Assembly: GCA_014647935.1 (NCBI GenBank)
Contig: BMQD01000010.1
Location: forward strand, 214,823-278,822
Reading direction: 5' to 3'
Length of the DNA: 64,000 bases
Source: Planomonospora parontospora
Lineage (GTDB): Bacteria > Actinomycetota > Actinomycetes > Streptosporangiales > Streptosporangiaceae
Below, piece after piece: positions 29,704 through 40,402 of this stretch. Below the pieces are notes generated by a model. The model was given only the letters and a program-made list of their open reading frames with translations. It did not search any database and was not told where the DNA came from. Every line of letters begins with the position of its first letter. Positions within the stretch are counted from its first letter, which is position 1. Both the position numbers and the translations under genes were made by a program.

Positions 29704-31026
29704 TCATCGCGGCGCGTATGACGGGAGGCGAACGGCGTGCACGGCCAGCCCGCCGGCCGCGACCACGACCGCCGCCGCCAGATAGAGCCGTCCCGGGCCC
29801 CAGCCGGAGTCGAGCAGCCCGCCGGCCACCAGCGGGGAGACGAGCGACCCGATGCGACCCATGCCGACGCCCCAGCCCACACCGGTCGCGCGTATCGCGG
29901 ACGGGTAGACGGACAGGGCGAGGGTGTACATACCGGCTACAGAACCGTTGATGAACAGGCCGATCAACGCGCTCAGCGCGAGCAGCGATCCGTACACCGA
30001 GACGGCGGGGACGAACAGGGCGAGCAACGCGGCCGTGGTGAGCGTGTAACCCACCAGTAGGTGCTGGAGTGCGAAGCGGGTCGCCAGCAGACCCAGCACC
30101 AGGGTGCCGAAGATGCCGCCGAGGTTGAGCAGCACTCCCCAGGCGATGCCCTGAGCGGCCGACAGGCCGGCCTCCACCAGCAGTTTCGGCGTCCAGCTCG
30201 TGACGAAGTAGAACGCGGACATGGCGGTGAAGAAACCCGCCCAGGTCAGCAGCGTGTTGCGGCGTAGCCGTGGGGTGAGGATCCGCCGGGTCCGGGGTGC
30301 CGGCTCGGCGGGCGTGTCCGGGCGGTCGGGCATGGACTCCAGCGTCGGCTGCTTCATCGCGACGAGCAGCCTGTTGAGACGCTCCAGGGCGCCTGGTGAG
30401 CGCTTGGTGAGCAGGAAGTCCAGGGACTCGGGGAGCCGGTACAGCACCACGCCGATGAGCAGAGCCGTGCCGACTCCGCCGAAAACGAACACCGCTCGCC
30501 AGCCGGACGAGCTCTGCAGCGCCATCGTGACGACCCCGCCCACGGTGGCTCCGACGGCGTAGCCGGCCACGTTCAGGCTGACGGCCAGACCCCGCCAGCG
30601 GCCGTTGGCGTACTCGGCGGCGATGACGTTGCTGCTCGCCAGGATACCGCCCACCCCGATGCCGGTGAGCATCCGCAGCAGGCCGAGCTGGACGGCGTCC
30701 CGGCTCAGCGCCGACCCCAGCATCCCGGCGGAGGCGACCACGAGGCAGGCCAGGATCAGCGTCCGCCGCCCGACGCGGTCGGCCGTCGGGGCCAGCAGCA
30801 GCGACCCCAGTGCCATCCCGACCAGGCCCGCGCTGAGCAGCAGGCCGAGCTGTGAGCCCGACAGTGACCATTCGTCCGACACCGCGGCGGAGGTGTAGGA
30901 CATGACCAGGACATCGAAACCGTCCAGGACATTGAGCAGCACGCACACGACGATCGCCGACCACTGCATACGCGACATCGGGGAGTCGTCGACGCGGGCA
31001 CGCAGTTCCGCGGAGTCAGCCTGCAT
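29704..31026 (-). CDS. MFS transporter, aromatic acid:H+ symporter (AAHS)-like
   Basis: 440 residues, twelve spans. It starts MQADSAELRARVDDSPMSRMQWSAI and carries the AAHS features LLNVLDGFDVLVMSYTSAAVS (Asp residues in helix 1), GSLLLAPTADRVGRRTLIL (motif A between helices 2 and 3), and LPESLDFLLTKR before the central loop. The ATG at 31026 is the family start; a longer frame upstream is antisense to the acetyltransferase. Substrates of relatives are benzoate, protocatechuate or other organic acids. It follows the acetyltransferase gene in the same direction with a 29-base gap, so the two may share a transcript. No aromatic catabolism gene is near. Confidence 0.92.
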   Translation of the reverse strand: MQADSAELRARVDDSPMSRMQWSAIVVCVLLNVLDGFDVLVMSYTSAAVSDEWSLSGSQLGLLLSAGLVGMALGSLLLAPTADRVGRRTLILACLVVASAGMLGSALSRDAVQLGLLRMLTGIGVGGILASSNVIAAEYANGRWRGLAVSLNVAGYAVGATVGGVVTMALQSSSGWRAVFVFGGVGTALLIGVVLYRLPESLDFLLTKRSPGALERLNRLLVAMKQPTLESMPDRPDTPAEPAPRTRRILTPRLRRNTLLTWAGFFTAMSAFYFVTSWTPKLLVEAGLSAAQGIAWGVLLNLGGIFGTLVLGLLATRFALQHLLVGYTLTTAALLALFVPAVSVYGSLLALSALIGLFINGSVAGMYTLALSVYPSAIRATGVGWGVGMGRIGSLVSPLVAGGLLDSGWGPGRLYLAAAVVVAAGGLAVHAVRLPSYAPR

Positions 31027-31055
31027 CCGACCGGCCTTCCAGATAAGGACAGGCC

Positions 31056-31898
31056 TCAGAACAGCACCGACATGAAGGTGCCGACCTCCGTGAAGCCCGC
31101 CTTCCGGTAGGCGGCCCGGGCGGGGGCGTTGTAGTCGTTGACGTACAGCGAGACCACCGGCGCGAAACAGGCGAGGGCCTGCTCGACCACCGCGGCCATG
31201 CCGGTCGCCGCGTGCCCCCGGCCGCGCCAGGCGGGATCGACCCAGACCCCCTGGATCTGGCAGGCCTGCGGGGTGACCGCGCCGATCTCGGCCTTGAAGA
31301 CGACGGTGCCGTCGTCGATCCTGGCGTAGGAGCGGCCGATCCGGATCAGCTCCGCCACCCGCGACCGGTAGAGCGCGCCGCCGTCGCCCGCCTCGGGCGA
31401 GATGCCCACCTCCTCGGTGAACATCGCCACGCAGGCGGGGAACAGGGTCTCGAACTCCTCCGGCCGCACGCGCCGCACCAGCGGGTCGGGCAGGATCGGG
31501 GAGGGTTTGGCGGTGGCCATCAGCGGCTGGGCCCAGCGGACCGCGCGGGCGGGTCCCCAGTAGGGCTCCAGCCGTTCCCAGAGCGGCTCGACCGCGTCGG
31601 CCGGGCCGACGATGGAGGAGCAGCGGCGGCCCTGCCGCCGGGCCCGGTCGGCGAAGGCGTGCACGGCCTCGGGACCGGCGTGCACCGGGACGAGGTTGGC
31701 TCCGGCGTAGCAGAGCGAGGTCAGGCCGCCGCGCGGCCCGAACCCCCACATCTGGCCGCCGAGCCGGGCCGGATTGAGTCCGACGGACCGGACCCTGGAG
31801 GCGACGAACACATTGGCGACGGGGTCGGTGTCGAGAAGCGCCAGGACCTCGTCGCGATCGTTGTCGTCGAGCACGCGCGACGCCGTTGTGCGCAGCAT
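31056..31898 (-). CDS. DUF4081-GNAT family N-acetyltransferase
   Basis: 280 residues. The N-terminal half (about 1-120; LDTDPVANVFVASRVRSVGL and GANLVPVHAG) is the DUF4081 domain common in actinobacteria; the C-terminal half is a GNAT fold with the acetyl-CoA loop IQGVWVDPAWRGRGHAATGMAAVVE containing Q/RxxGxG/A and the closing strand VVSLYVNDYNAPARAAYRKAGFTEVG. The ATG at 31898 or the GTG three bases earlier may be used. In many actinomycetes this gene lies near ispG/dxr; here a hydrolase gene separates it from them, consistent with conserved local order. Its substrate is not known. Confidence 0.92.
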   Translation of the reverse strand: MLRTTASRVLDDNDRDEVLALLDTDPVANVFVASRVRSVGLNPARLGGQMWGFGPRGGLTSLCYAGANLVPVHAGPEAVHAFADRARRQGRRCSSIVGPADAVEPLWERLEPYWGPARAVRWAQPLMATAKPSPILPDPLVRRVRPEEFETLFPACVAMFTEEVGISPEAGDGGALYRSRVAELIRIGRSYARIDDGTVVFKAEIGAVTPQACQIQGVWVDPAWRGRGHAATGMAAVVEQALACFAPVVSLYVNDYNAPARAAYRKAGFTEVGTFMSVLF

Positions 31899-31957
31899 CA
31901 CGGGCCCAGCCTACGCGAGACCCCCGGGTTTGACAGGACCGGCTCGCAGATCGGTAT

Positions 31958-33538
31958 CTACCTGCCCAGATCCGCAGTCATCGGTATACGTTCGGCCCGG
32001 GTCTCAGCCGTGGGTTCGGGACCGGCCGCGCAGCGCGCGTCGACCCCCGCCCTGGTGCGCCCGGCGCGTCCGGGCAGCGTCCCGTCCCGCAGGTAGGCGG
32101 CCAGGTGCCCGTCCACGCAGCGGTTGCCCTCGAAGAGCGCGACGCCGTGGTCGCCGCCGCCCTCGACCACCAGCCGGGAGCGGGTGAGGATCCGGCGCAG
32201 CTCCAGCGCGCCGGGGTAGGGCGTGGCGGCGTCGCGCCGGGACTGGATCAGCAGCGCGCCCGGCAGGGCACGGTCCTGCCGGATCCGCACCGGGACGCCG
32301 CCCCGCCCGGGCCAGAACGCGCACGGCGCGTTGTACCAGGCGTTCTGCCAGGCGAGGAAGGGCGCCCTGGCGTGGATCGCGGCGGTGTCGGTCCGCCATC
32401 TGTTCCAGTCGCGGGGCCAGGGCGCGTCCGCGCACTCCGTCGCGAGGTAGACGGCGTAGCCGTTCTCGGTCGCGGCGTCGTTCTTCGCGTGCTTGCGGTA
32501 GGCGGCCAGCAGCGGCGCGGTGTCGCCCCGCCTGACGTACGCGGAGAAGGCCCGGGCGAGCTCCGGCCAGATCATGTCGGAGTAGCCGCCGACGGTGTAG
32601 AGGTCGTCGAACTCGCTGGGGCCGACCACGCCGCCCGCCGGGCGGGTGCGCAGCCGCTCCCGGGTGGCGTACCAGGCGAAGGAGGCGGCCTTGGTCGTCG
32701 CGCCCAGCCGGTAGACGCGGTTGTGGCGGGCCGTCCACGCCAGGAAGTCGCGGTGCCGCCGGTCGAAGTAGGCGTTCTGCTTGAGGTTGGAGGCGTACCA
32801 GATCCCGCGGGGGTCGACCACGCTGTCCAGGACCAGCCGCTTGACCCGCCGGGGGAAGAGCGTCGCGTAGACCGCACCGAGGTAGGTCCCGTAGGAGTAG
32901 CCCAGGTAGCTGATCCGGGGCTCGCCCAGCGCCGCCCTGATCATGTCCATGTCCCGGGCGGAGTTCTCCGTGGTCAGGTGGGGCAGGAACCAGCTCCACC
33001 GCCTCTCGCACGCCTCGGCGTACTCACGGGCCCGGCCGACCAGCACGGACTCCTCCTGCGCGGTCTTCGGGACGTAGTCCGGGCGCGGCGGCGCGTAGTA
33101 CTCGTCCGGGTCCACGCACCGCAGCGCGGGCGTGCTCTCCCCCACCCCGCGCGGGTCGAAACCGATCACGTCGAACCGGTCCGCCAGCCCGCCGGGGAGC
33201 GCCGCCGCGACGTACTTGGCCAGGTCCCGGCCGGAGGCGCCGGGCCCTCCGGGGTTGACCAGCAGGACGCCCAGGTGGTTCCCGCTCCGCGGGGTCCTCC
33301 CCTTGATGCGGTTCAGCGCGATGCCGATCGTCCGGTCCGGCCGCCGGTAGTCGAGCGGCACTCTGAGCGTGGCGCACTCCACCGCCGGGGCCGCCGAGGC
33401 GCTCCCGCGCCCCGCACCCGCCCCGTCGCAGGCCCCCCACACGAGGTCCTGCCTGACGTGCGCCATCGCCTGAGGCGGCACCCCGACGGCCACGACGAGC
33501 ATCCCGACGCCCGCGACAACCCCGACGACCCTCTTCAC
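31958..33538 (-). CDS. Secreted alpha/beta hydrolase, TAP-like (tripeptidyl aminopeptidase family)
   Basis: 526 residues from the GTG at 33538, which has GAGAGGGAG upstream. A signal peptide is visible (VKRVVGVVAGVGMLVVAVGVPPQAMA). The catalytic serine is in YLGYSYGTYLGAVYA, the acid in QSRRDAATPYPGA, and the histidine in GGGDHGVALFEGNRC, the C-terminal TAP-like domain. LLVNPGGPGASG supplies the oxyanion hole. It belongs with Streptomyces SlpD/SlpE and tripeptidyl aminopeptidases that trim N-terminal tripeptides outside the cell. A cysteine-rich pattern suggests disulfides, fitting secretion. It is transcribed alone between the acetyltransferase and ispG. Confidence 0.92.
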   Translation of the reverse strand: MKRVVGVVAGVGMLVVAVGVPPQAMAHVRQDLVWGACDGAGAGRGSASAAPAVECATLRVPLDYRRPDRTIGIALNRIKGRTPRSGNHLGVLLVNPGGPGASGRDLAKYVAAALPGGLADRFDVIGFDPRGVGESTPALRCVDPDEYYAPPRPDYVPKTAQEESVLVGRAREYAEACERRWSWFLPHLTTENSARDMDMIRAALGEPRISYLGYSYGTYLGAVYATLFPRRVKRLVLDSVVDPRGIWYASNLKQNAYFDRRHRDFLAWTARHNRVYRLGATTKAASFAWYATRERLRTRPAGGVVGPSEFDDLYTVGGYSDMIWPELARAFSAYVRRGDTAPLLAAYRKHAKNDAATENGYAVYLATECADAPWPRDWNRWRTDTAAIHARAPFLAWQNAWYNAPCAFWPGRGGVPVRIRQDRALPGALLIQSRRDAATPYPGALELRRILTRSRLVVEGGGDHGVALFEGNRCVDGHLAAYLRDGTLPGRAGRTRAGVDARCAAGPEPTAETRAERIPMTADLGR

Positions 33539-33685
33539 TGGGACTCCCTCTCCTCGATCGGCAGGGAGATCGTCCCCCGGAGGGTCGCCGCACCACCGGC
33601 CACCAGGCCGGATGCTTACCATCGCGTAGTCAATTGATTGCGGCGCGCGGCCGTCCGGCCGGCCCCGGACGCGGCACGGGCCGGA

Positions 33686-33709
33686 GACGCCCCGAAGGAC
33701 CGGGGCGTC
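33686..33709 (-). terminator. Stem-loop terminator after ispG
   Basis: GACGCCCC (33686-33693) pairs with GGGGCGTC (33702-33709) around an eight-base loop, 60 bases past the ispG stop. Confidence 0.5.
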
Positions 33710-33768
33710 CCGGACGATCCCGCAGGGTCCCACGGGACACTGCTGGACACCGCGGGGTCGGCGCAGGG

Positions 33769-34935
<1,167 letters not shown>

Positions 34936-34973
34936 TTTCCCAGCCTTTTTGAAAAGTCGACGGCCGCTCCAGT

Positions 34974-36158
34974 CTAGGCAGTCGCGGTGAGCTCCCGCGC
35001 CCGGATCCGCGCCCACCCGTCGGCGGCGAGCACCTCCTCGACCGAACCGGCCTCGCCGGGAACGTGCTCGGCGACGACCGCGGCCACGGTGTCCAGGATG
35101 CCGGGGAACGGCAGCCGCCCGCCCAGGAACGCCTCCACGCAGACCTCGTTGGCCGCGTTGTAGACGGCCGGGGCCGTGCCGCCCGCGGAGCCGACGTGGC
35201 GGGCGAGCGCGACCGCGGGGAAGGCCTCGTCGTCCAGCGGCTCGAAGGTCCAGGTGTGGGCCCGGGTCCAGTCGACGGCGGGGGCCGCTCCGGCGACCCG
35301 CTCGGGCCAGCCGAGGGCGAGCGCGATGGGCAGTCGCATGTCCGGCGGGCTGGCCTGGGCGATGACCGACCCGTCGACGAACTCCACCATGGAGTGCACG
35401 ACCGACTGCGGGTGGACCACGACGTCGATCCGGTCGAAGCCGACGTCGAAGAGCAGGTGGGCCTCGATGACCTCCAGGCCCTTGTTGACGAGTGTGGCCG
35501 AGTTCACGGTGATGACCGGTCCCATCGACCAGGTCGGGTGGGCCAGGGCCTGCTCCGGCGTCACCCCGCCGAGCTCCGCGCGGGACCGGCCGCGGAACGG
35601 CCCGCCGCTGGCGGTGACGACCAGCTTCCGTACGGCGGAGGCGTCGGGGCCGGTGGGGCCGGCCGCCCACAGGCACTGGGCGAGCGCGGCGTGCTCGGAG
35701 TCGACCGGGAGCAGCTGCCCGGGCTTGGCCAGGCGCTTGACCAGCGGCCCGCCGATGATCAGCGACTCCTTGTTGGCCAGCGCGAGCGTCCGGCCCGCCT
35801 CCAGTGCGGCCAGCGTCGAGGTCAGCCCGAGCGCGCCGGTGATGCCGTTGAGCACGGTGTCGCACGGCCAGGCCGCCGCCTCGGCGACCCCCTCGGGCCC
35901 GGCCAGGACCGTCGCGGTCACCCCGCGGGCGGCCAGGGCCTCCTTCAGCGCGGGCAGGGCCGCCGGGTCGGCCACGGCCACCGCCTCGGGCCGGAACTCG
36001 GCCGCCTGGCGGGCCAGCAGGTCGATCCGGCCGCCTCCGGCGGCCAGCGCCGCCACCCGGAACCTGCCGGGGTTGCGGGCGATGACGTCGAGGGACTGGG
36101 TCCCGATGGAGCCGGTCGAGCCGAGCAGGACGACGGAGCGGGTGATGTCTGTCTGCAC
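34974..36158 (-). CDS. dxr: 1-deoxy-D-xylulose 5-phosphate reductoisomerase, MEP pathway
   Basis: 394 residues, normal length. DXR converts DXP to MEP with NADPH and a divalent metal. Visible: [13 protein letters not shown] (NADPH loop), [24 protein letters not shown] with metal and substrate ligands, [40 protein letters not shown] and [13 protein letters not shown]. The GTG at 36158 gives the usual N-terminus. It is first in the dxr-ispG unit. The 183-base region upstream is comparatively AT-rich and holds the promoters for this gene and the divergent protease. Confidence 0.97.
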   Translation of the reverse strand: MQTDITRSVVLLGSTGSIGTQSLDVIARNPGRFRVAALAAGGGRIDLLARQAAEFRPEAVAVADPAALPALKEALAARGVTATVLAGPEGVAEAAAWPCDTVLNGITGALGLTSTLAALEAGRTLALANKESLIIGGPLVKRLAKPGQLLPVDSEHAALAQCLWAAGPTGPDASAVRKLVVTASGGPFRGRSRAELGGVTPEQALAHPTWSMGPVITVNSATLVNKGLEVIEAHLLFDVGFDRIDVVVHPQSVVHSMVEFVDGSVIAQASPPDMRLPIALALGWPERVAGAAPAVDWTRAHTWTFEPLDDEAFPAVALARHVGSAGGTAPAVYNAANEVCVEAFLGGRLPFPGILDTVAAVVAEHVPGEAGSVEEVLAADGWARIRARELTATA

Positions 36159-36341
36159 CGTCCCATTCTCACGGACGTCCGGCGTGCGGAGAACCGGCCG
36201 GAATCCGTGACCGGAGAAACACGCGATGAAAATCGTGATTTACGTCCGAATTCCGCCATATCAATAGTTGTAAATCTTGAGAAATGCGGATATCCGGCGC
36301 ATTAGCTTCCCGAGTCAGCATCCAGGTCTCGGGAGGTACAC

Positions 36342-37433
36342 ATGCGCCGCACGGCACGCCTCGTCCCCCTTCTCGCCCTCGTCTCGGGAGGCGCCCTGCT
36401 GCCCCCGGCCGCCGCCCACGCCGCCGGAGGCCCCGCCGCGGCGCCCGCGACCCCCGCCCCCGTGGAGGAGGAGGCCGCCGACACGGGGACCGAGCAGCGC
36501 ACCGTGCGGCGCTACTGGACCGAGGCGAAGATGGAGGCGGCCCAGCCGCTCGACGCCCTCGCCCCCCGGAAGAAGGGTGTCCGGCTCACCGGCTCCGCGG
36601 CCGCCGCGCAGTCCGCGGCCGCCCCGGCCTCCGTTCCCCCGACCGCCCCGGGCGGGCGGGACGCCGCGGACGGAAGGAGCACGACCGGCGACGGGAGCAC
36701 GGCCGCCGGCAGGGGCACGGCGACCGCCCCGGCCCGGGCGGCCCGCGCCGTCGACGGCTCCCCCTGGACCCGCGGCGGAGCCGTCACCGGGACCGCAGGG
36801 CGGGTCTTCTTCACCTACCAGGGGCGGAACGCCTCCTGCTCCGGCAACGCGGTGACCAGCGAGAACAGGAGCACGGTGATCACCACCGGGCACTGCGTGA
36901 AGATGGGCGGCGCGTTCCACACCAACTGGGTCTTCGTGCCGGGCTACGACGGCGGCGAGCGGCCGCACGGCACCTGGGTCGCCACCACGCTCTACACCAC
37001 CCCGCAGTGGAACGACGCCGAGGACATCGACCACGACGTGGCCGCCGCCGTGGTGGCCCCGCTGAACGGGCGGTACCTGACCGACGTGGTCGGCGGCCAG
37101 GGCGTCGCCTTCAACCAGGCCCGCAGGCGGCAGATGCACGCCTTCGGCTACCCCGCCGCCGCCCCCTACGACGGCTCGGAGCTGGTCTACTGCAGCGGCC
37201 GGGCGTTCGACGACTTCCTGATGTCCCGCGACCTCGGGCTGAACTGCGACATGACGGGCGGGTCGAGCGGCGGGCCGTGGTTCCTCGACTTCGACGAGGC
37301 CACCGGGCTGGGCACGCTGAACTCGGTGAACAGCTTCAAGTACGGCTTCGCGAGCGGCTGGATGTTCGGCCCCTACTTCGGCGTGGAGGCCCAGGCCGTC
37401 TACCGGGCCGCCCAGGGCACCGACGCTCCGTAG
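36342..37433 (+). CDS. Secreted trypsin-like serine protease, first of a tandem pair
   Basis: 363 residues. A signal peptide (MRRTARLVPLLALVSGGALLPPAAAHA) is followed by an Ala/Pro-rich propeptide containing YWTEAKMEAAQPLD and then a chymotrypsin-fold domain (about 140-355). The triad is His in TTGHCV (about 184), Asp in DIDHDVAA and Ser in GGSSGGPWF. Cysteine pairs fit a secreted enzyme. The domain resembles V8/glutamyl endopeptidase-like and Streptomyces secreted peptidases. A clear ribosome site GGGAGG lies before the ATG. The next gene is a paralogue 51 bases downstream on the same strand. Confidence 0.93.
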   Translation: MRRTARLVPLLALVSGGALLPPAAAHAAGGPAAAPATPAPVEEEAADTGTEQRTVRRYWTEAKMEAAQPLDALAPRKKGVRLTGSAAAAQSAAAPASVPPTAPGGRDAADGRSTTGDGSTAAGRGTATAPARAARAVDGSPWTRGGAVTGTAGRVFFTYQGRNASCSGNAVTSENRSTVITTGHCVKMGGAFHTNWVFVPGYDGGERPHGTWVATTLYTTPQWNDAEDIDHDVAAAVVAPLNGRYLTDVVGGQGVAFNQARRRQMHAFGYPAAAPYDGSELVYCSGRAFDDFLMSRDLGLNCDMTGGSSGGPWFLDFDEATGLGTLNSVNSFKYGFASGWMFGPYFGVEAQAVYRAAQGTDAP

Positions 37434-37484
37434 CTTCACGCAAAGTAGCCACACGGAAACCTTGGGTAGTGCAAACTCGGGGCC

Positions 37485-38717
37485 ATGACCCCGAGCCTCG
37501 CCCTGCTTGCGGCCGCCCCCCTCGTCATCGGGCTGACGGGCGCCCCCCTCATCGGCGCGACCACCACCGAGCACGGACGCGGCCTCGCCGGCGCCGGTGT
37601 GGTGGCCGCGGCCCTCCTCCGGCCTCCCGCGCACACCCCCGGCAGGGCCCTCGGAACAGCAGGGGGCACGGGCGGTCCCGACATCGTCGAGCACGCGGCC
37701 GCCCGCAGCGCGGCGGAGCAGCGGCGCGTGCTCGGTTACTGGACCCCCCGCCGGATGGCGGAGGCCGCCCCGCTCGGCCTCCTCGACACGCTCACCGGCG
37801 CCCTGGGCCCGGTCACGGCGCTCACCAGGCGGCCCGTCGGCGCGCCGGGCCCCGCAGGCGCCGCGGGACCGGCCGGCTCGGCGGGGCCGGCCGGCGCCGC
37901 GGGACCGGTCCGCGCGCTACCGGGCCGCCAGGAACCGACCGCGGGGCCGGTCGCGGGACCGGCCGCCGCGCGCCACCGGGCCGCCCCCGCCGGAGCCCCC
38001 GCCCGCCGCCGGGCCGCAGCCCCGGCCACCGCCGTGACCGGCGGGGCCCGCTGGACCGCGGGCGGCGCGGTGCGCAGCACCACCGGACGCGTGTTCCTCA
38101 CCCTCAACGGGGTCGACTTCGTCTGCTCGGCGAGCTCGGTGCGGAGCGGGAACCGCGACCTCGTCGTCACCGCCGGGCACTGCGTCAAGGACGGGACCGG
38201 CGCGTGGGCGGAGAACTGGACCTTCGTGCCCGGCTACGATCAGGGCAGCCAGCCGTACGGGCGCTTCACCGCCCGCCGCATGTTCGTCGCGGGCCCCTGG
38301 TCTCGCAGCGCGGACGACAGCCACGACCTCGCCATGGTCGCGCTCAACACCAGGAACGGCAGGCACCTCGCCGACGTGGCGGGCGCGCAGGAGATCGCCT
38401 TCGGCACGGCCCGCGGCCGCCACGCCTACGGCTTCGGCTTCCCCGTCGACCCGCCCTACGACGGCGAGCACATGATCTACTGCGCCGGCCCGGTCCGCGA
38501 GGACCCGTACGGCCAGACCCGCGACCAGGGCCTGCGCTGCAACATGACGGCCGGGTCCAGCGGCGGCCCCTGGTTCAACGACTTCGACCCCGCGACCGGC
38601 CGCGGCACCATCACCTCGGTGAGCAGCTTCAAGTACAGCGACGACCACGGCACGATGTACGGCCCCTACTTCGGCGACACCGCCAAGGAGCTCTATCTCA
38701 CGGCCCAGCGGTCCTGA
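37485..38717 (+). CDS. Secreted trypsin-like serine protease, second of a tandem pair
   Basis: 410 residues, paralogue of the preceding protease. It has a hydrophobic N-terminus acting as signal sequence though without the usual arginines, a propeptide with GYWTPRRMAEAAPLG that matches the YWT-x-x-(K/R)-M motif of its neighbour, then a collagen-like run of G-P-A repeats (about residues 125-145) and the protease domain with TAGHCV, DDSHDLAM and GSSGGPWF. The product should be exported and self-processed. The ribosome site is weak, so it may depend on coupling to the first gene or on its own promoter in the 51-base gap. A 36-base palindrome ends the unit. Confidence 0.92.
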   Translation: MTPSLALLAAAPLVIGLTGAPLIGATTTEHGRGLAGAGVVAAALLRPPAHTPGRALGTAGGTGGPDIVEHAAARSAAEQRRVLGYWTPRRMAEAAPLGLLDTLTGALGPVTALTRRPVGAPGPAGAAGPAGSAGPAGAAGPVRALPGRQEPTAGPVAGPAAARHRAAPAGAPARRRAAAPATAVTGGARWTAGGAVRSTTGRVFLTLNGVDFVCSASSVRSGNRDLVVTAGHCVKDGTGAWAENWTFVPGYDQGSQPYGRFTARRMFVAGPWSRSADDSHDLAMVALNTRNGRHLADVAGAQEIAFGTARGRHAYGFGFPVDPPYDGEHMIYCAGPVREDPYGQTRDQGLRCNMTAGSSGGPWFNDFDPATGRGTITSVSSFKYSDDHGTMYGPYFGDTAKELYLTAQRS

Positions 38718-38738
38718 CCCGCTCCTCCGCTCCGGCCC

Positions 38739-38774
38739 CGTACGGCCCCGCGCTCCGGAGCGCGGGGCCGTACG
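38739..38774. terminator. Perfect 36-base palindrome, bidirectional terminator
   Basis: Arms 38739-38756 and 38757-38774 are exact reverse complements (outer CGTACGGCCCCG). It sits between the convergent protease and aldehyde dehydrogenase genes and would fold into a stem of about 16 pairs from either strand. Confidence 0.8.
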
Positions 38775-38809
38775 CCCTGCGGATCGAACCCGGGATCCGG
38801 GGCACGGCC

Positions 38810-40237
38810 CTACAGGCTCAGCCCGGTCAGGACCATGACCTTCTCGTAGGTGTAGTCGGCCATCGCCGAGCGGACGCCCTCGCGGCCGACCCCGGACTCC
38901 TTGACGCCGCCGTAGGGCATCTGGTCGGCGCGGTAGGACGGCACGTCCCCGATGACCACGCCGCCGACCTCCAGCTCCCGGTTGGCCCGGAAGGCCAGGT
39001 CGAGGCTCCGGGTGAACACGCCGGCCTGCAGGCCGTACTTCGAGTCGTTGACCGCGGCGAAGGCCTCGTCCGGCCCGGAGACGCCCTGCACGACCATCAC
39101 GGGGCCGAAGACCTCCTCGCAGGAGACCCTGGCCCCGGCGGGCGCGTCGGCCAGGACGGTCGGGGCGACGGTGGCGCCGTCGCGGGTGCCCCCGGTCAGC
39201 ACGCGGGCTCCGCCGGCGACGGCCTCGGCGACCCACTGCTCGACCCGCTCGGCGGCCTCGACGGAGACCAGCGGCCCGACCTGGGTCTTCTCGTCGGCCG
39301 GGTCCCCCGTCACCAGCGCCTCGACGGCCGGGACCAGCCGGGCCAGGAAGTCGTCCCGCACCGACTCCTCGACGATCACCCGCTGGACCGCGATGCAGCT
39401 CTGCCCGGCCTGGTAGTTGGAGAACAGCGCCACCCGGGAGGCGGCCCAGTCGAGGTCGGCGTCGGCCAGGACGACCGCGGCGGCGTTCCCGCCGAGCTCC
39501 AGGGTGACGTGCTTGCGCGGCACACTTTCCATGATCGCGTAGCCGACCGGGCCTGAGCCGGTGAACGAGACCACCGGCAGGCGCGGGTCCTCCACCAGCG
39601 CGGCGGCCCGCTCGTTGGGCACCGGGAGCACGGAGAACATGCCCGCGGGCAGGTCCGTCTCGGCGAGGATCTCACCGAGCAGCAGCGCCGAGAGCGGCGT
39701 CGCGGGGGCGGGCTTGACGACGACCGGGGCGCCGACGGCGATGGCCGGGGCGACCTTGTGGGCGACCAGGTTGAGCGGGAAGTTGAACGGCGTGATCGCC
39801 AGGATCGGCCCGCGCGGGACGCGGGAGACGTAGGCGAGGCGACCGGCCGCGGCGGGCTCGGTGTCCAGGCGCATCGCCTCGCCGCCGGAGCGGCGGGTCT
39901 CCTCGGCGGCGAAGCGGAAGGTGGAGACCGCGCGGCCGACCTCGCCCCGGGCCCAGAAGACCGGCTTGCCGTTCTCCTCGGTGATCAGTCGGGCGATCTC
40001 GTCGGCGCGCTCGGCCAGGCGGCGCGAGACGTGGGCCAGGGCCTCGGCCCGCACGTGGACGGGGAGGGCCGCGGCCTCCTTGCGCACGGCCTCCGCCGCG
40101 GCGACGGCCTCCTCGACCTGATCCGGGGTCGGCACGGAGCAGACGCCGACGACGCGGCCGTCATGCGAGTTGGTCACGGTGAGCTCGGCGTCCCCGGTGG
40201 CGGGGCGTCCGGCGAGCCAGAAGGGGCGCACGTCCAT
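38810..40237 (-). CDS. Aldehyde dehydrogenase family protein
   Basis: 475 residues, NAD(P)-dependent aldehyde oxidation. The nucleophile is in YQAGQSCIAVQRV, the general base in LELGGNAAAVV, and the cofactor loop in FTGSGPVGYAIM; ITPFNFPLNLVAHKVAPAIA is the family proline-rich strand. Close relatives are annotated as NAD-dependent phosphonoacetaldehyde, glyceraldehyde or succinate-semialdehyde-like dehydrogenases, so the substrate is open. The ATG at 40237 follows GGAGG. It is divergent from a TetR regulator across 165 AT-richer bases. Confidence 0.93.
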   Translation of the reverse strand: MDVRPFWLAGRPATGDAELTVTNSHDGRVVGVCSVPTPDQVEEAVAAAEAVRKEAAALPVHVRAEALAHVSRRLAERADEIARLITEENGKPVFWARGEVGRAVSTFRFAAEETRRSGGEAMRLDTEPAAAGRLAYVSRVPRGPILAITPFNFPLNLVAHKVAPAIAVGAPVVVKPAPATPLSALLLGEILAETDLPAGMFSVLPVPNERAAALVEDPRLPVVSFTGSGPVGYAIMESVPRKHVTLELGGNAAAVVLADADLDWAASRVALFSNYQAGQSCIAVQRVIVEESVRDDFLARLVPAVEALVTGDPADEKTQVGPLVSVEAAERVEQWVAEAVAGGARVLTGGTRDGATVAPTVLADAPAGARVSCEEVFGPVMVVQGVSGPDEAFAAVNDSKYGLQAGVFTRSLDLAFRANRELEVGGVVIGDVPSYRADQMPYGGVKESGVGREGVRSAMADYTYEKVMVLTGLSL

Positions 40238-40402
40238 ACCTCCGACGCTATGCCACCCGGCCGGGTCCGGCGCCCCTCCACTCCGCACAAGGCCTCTCGA
40301 CGGACACGCCGATCCGGATAAAATGACCCATCCTGATTCCATCCTTAAAACAGGTTTATTCGCGATATTTCTGTCCGGCTAGCGGTTTGAACGATCTTCA
40401 CC

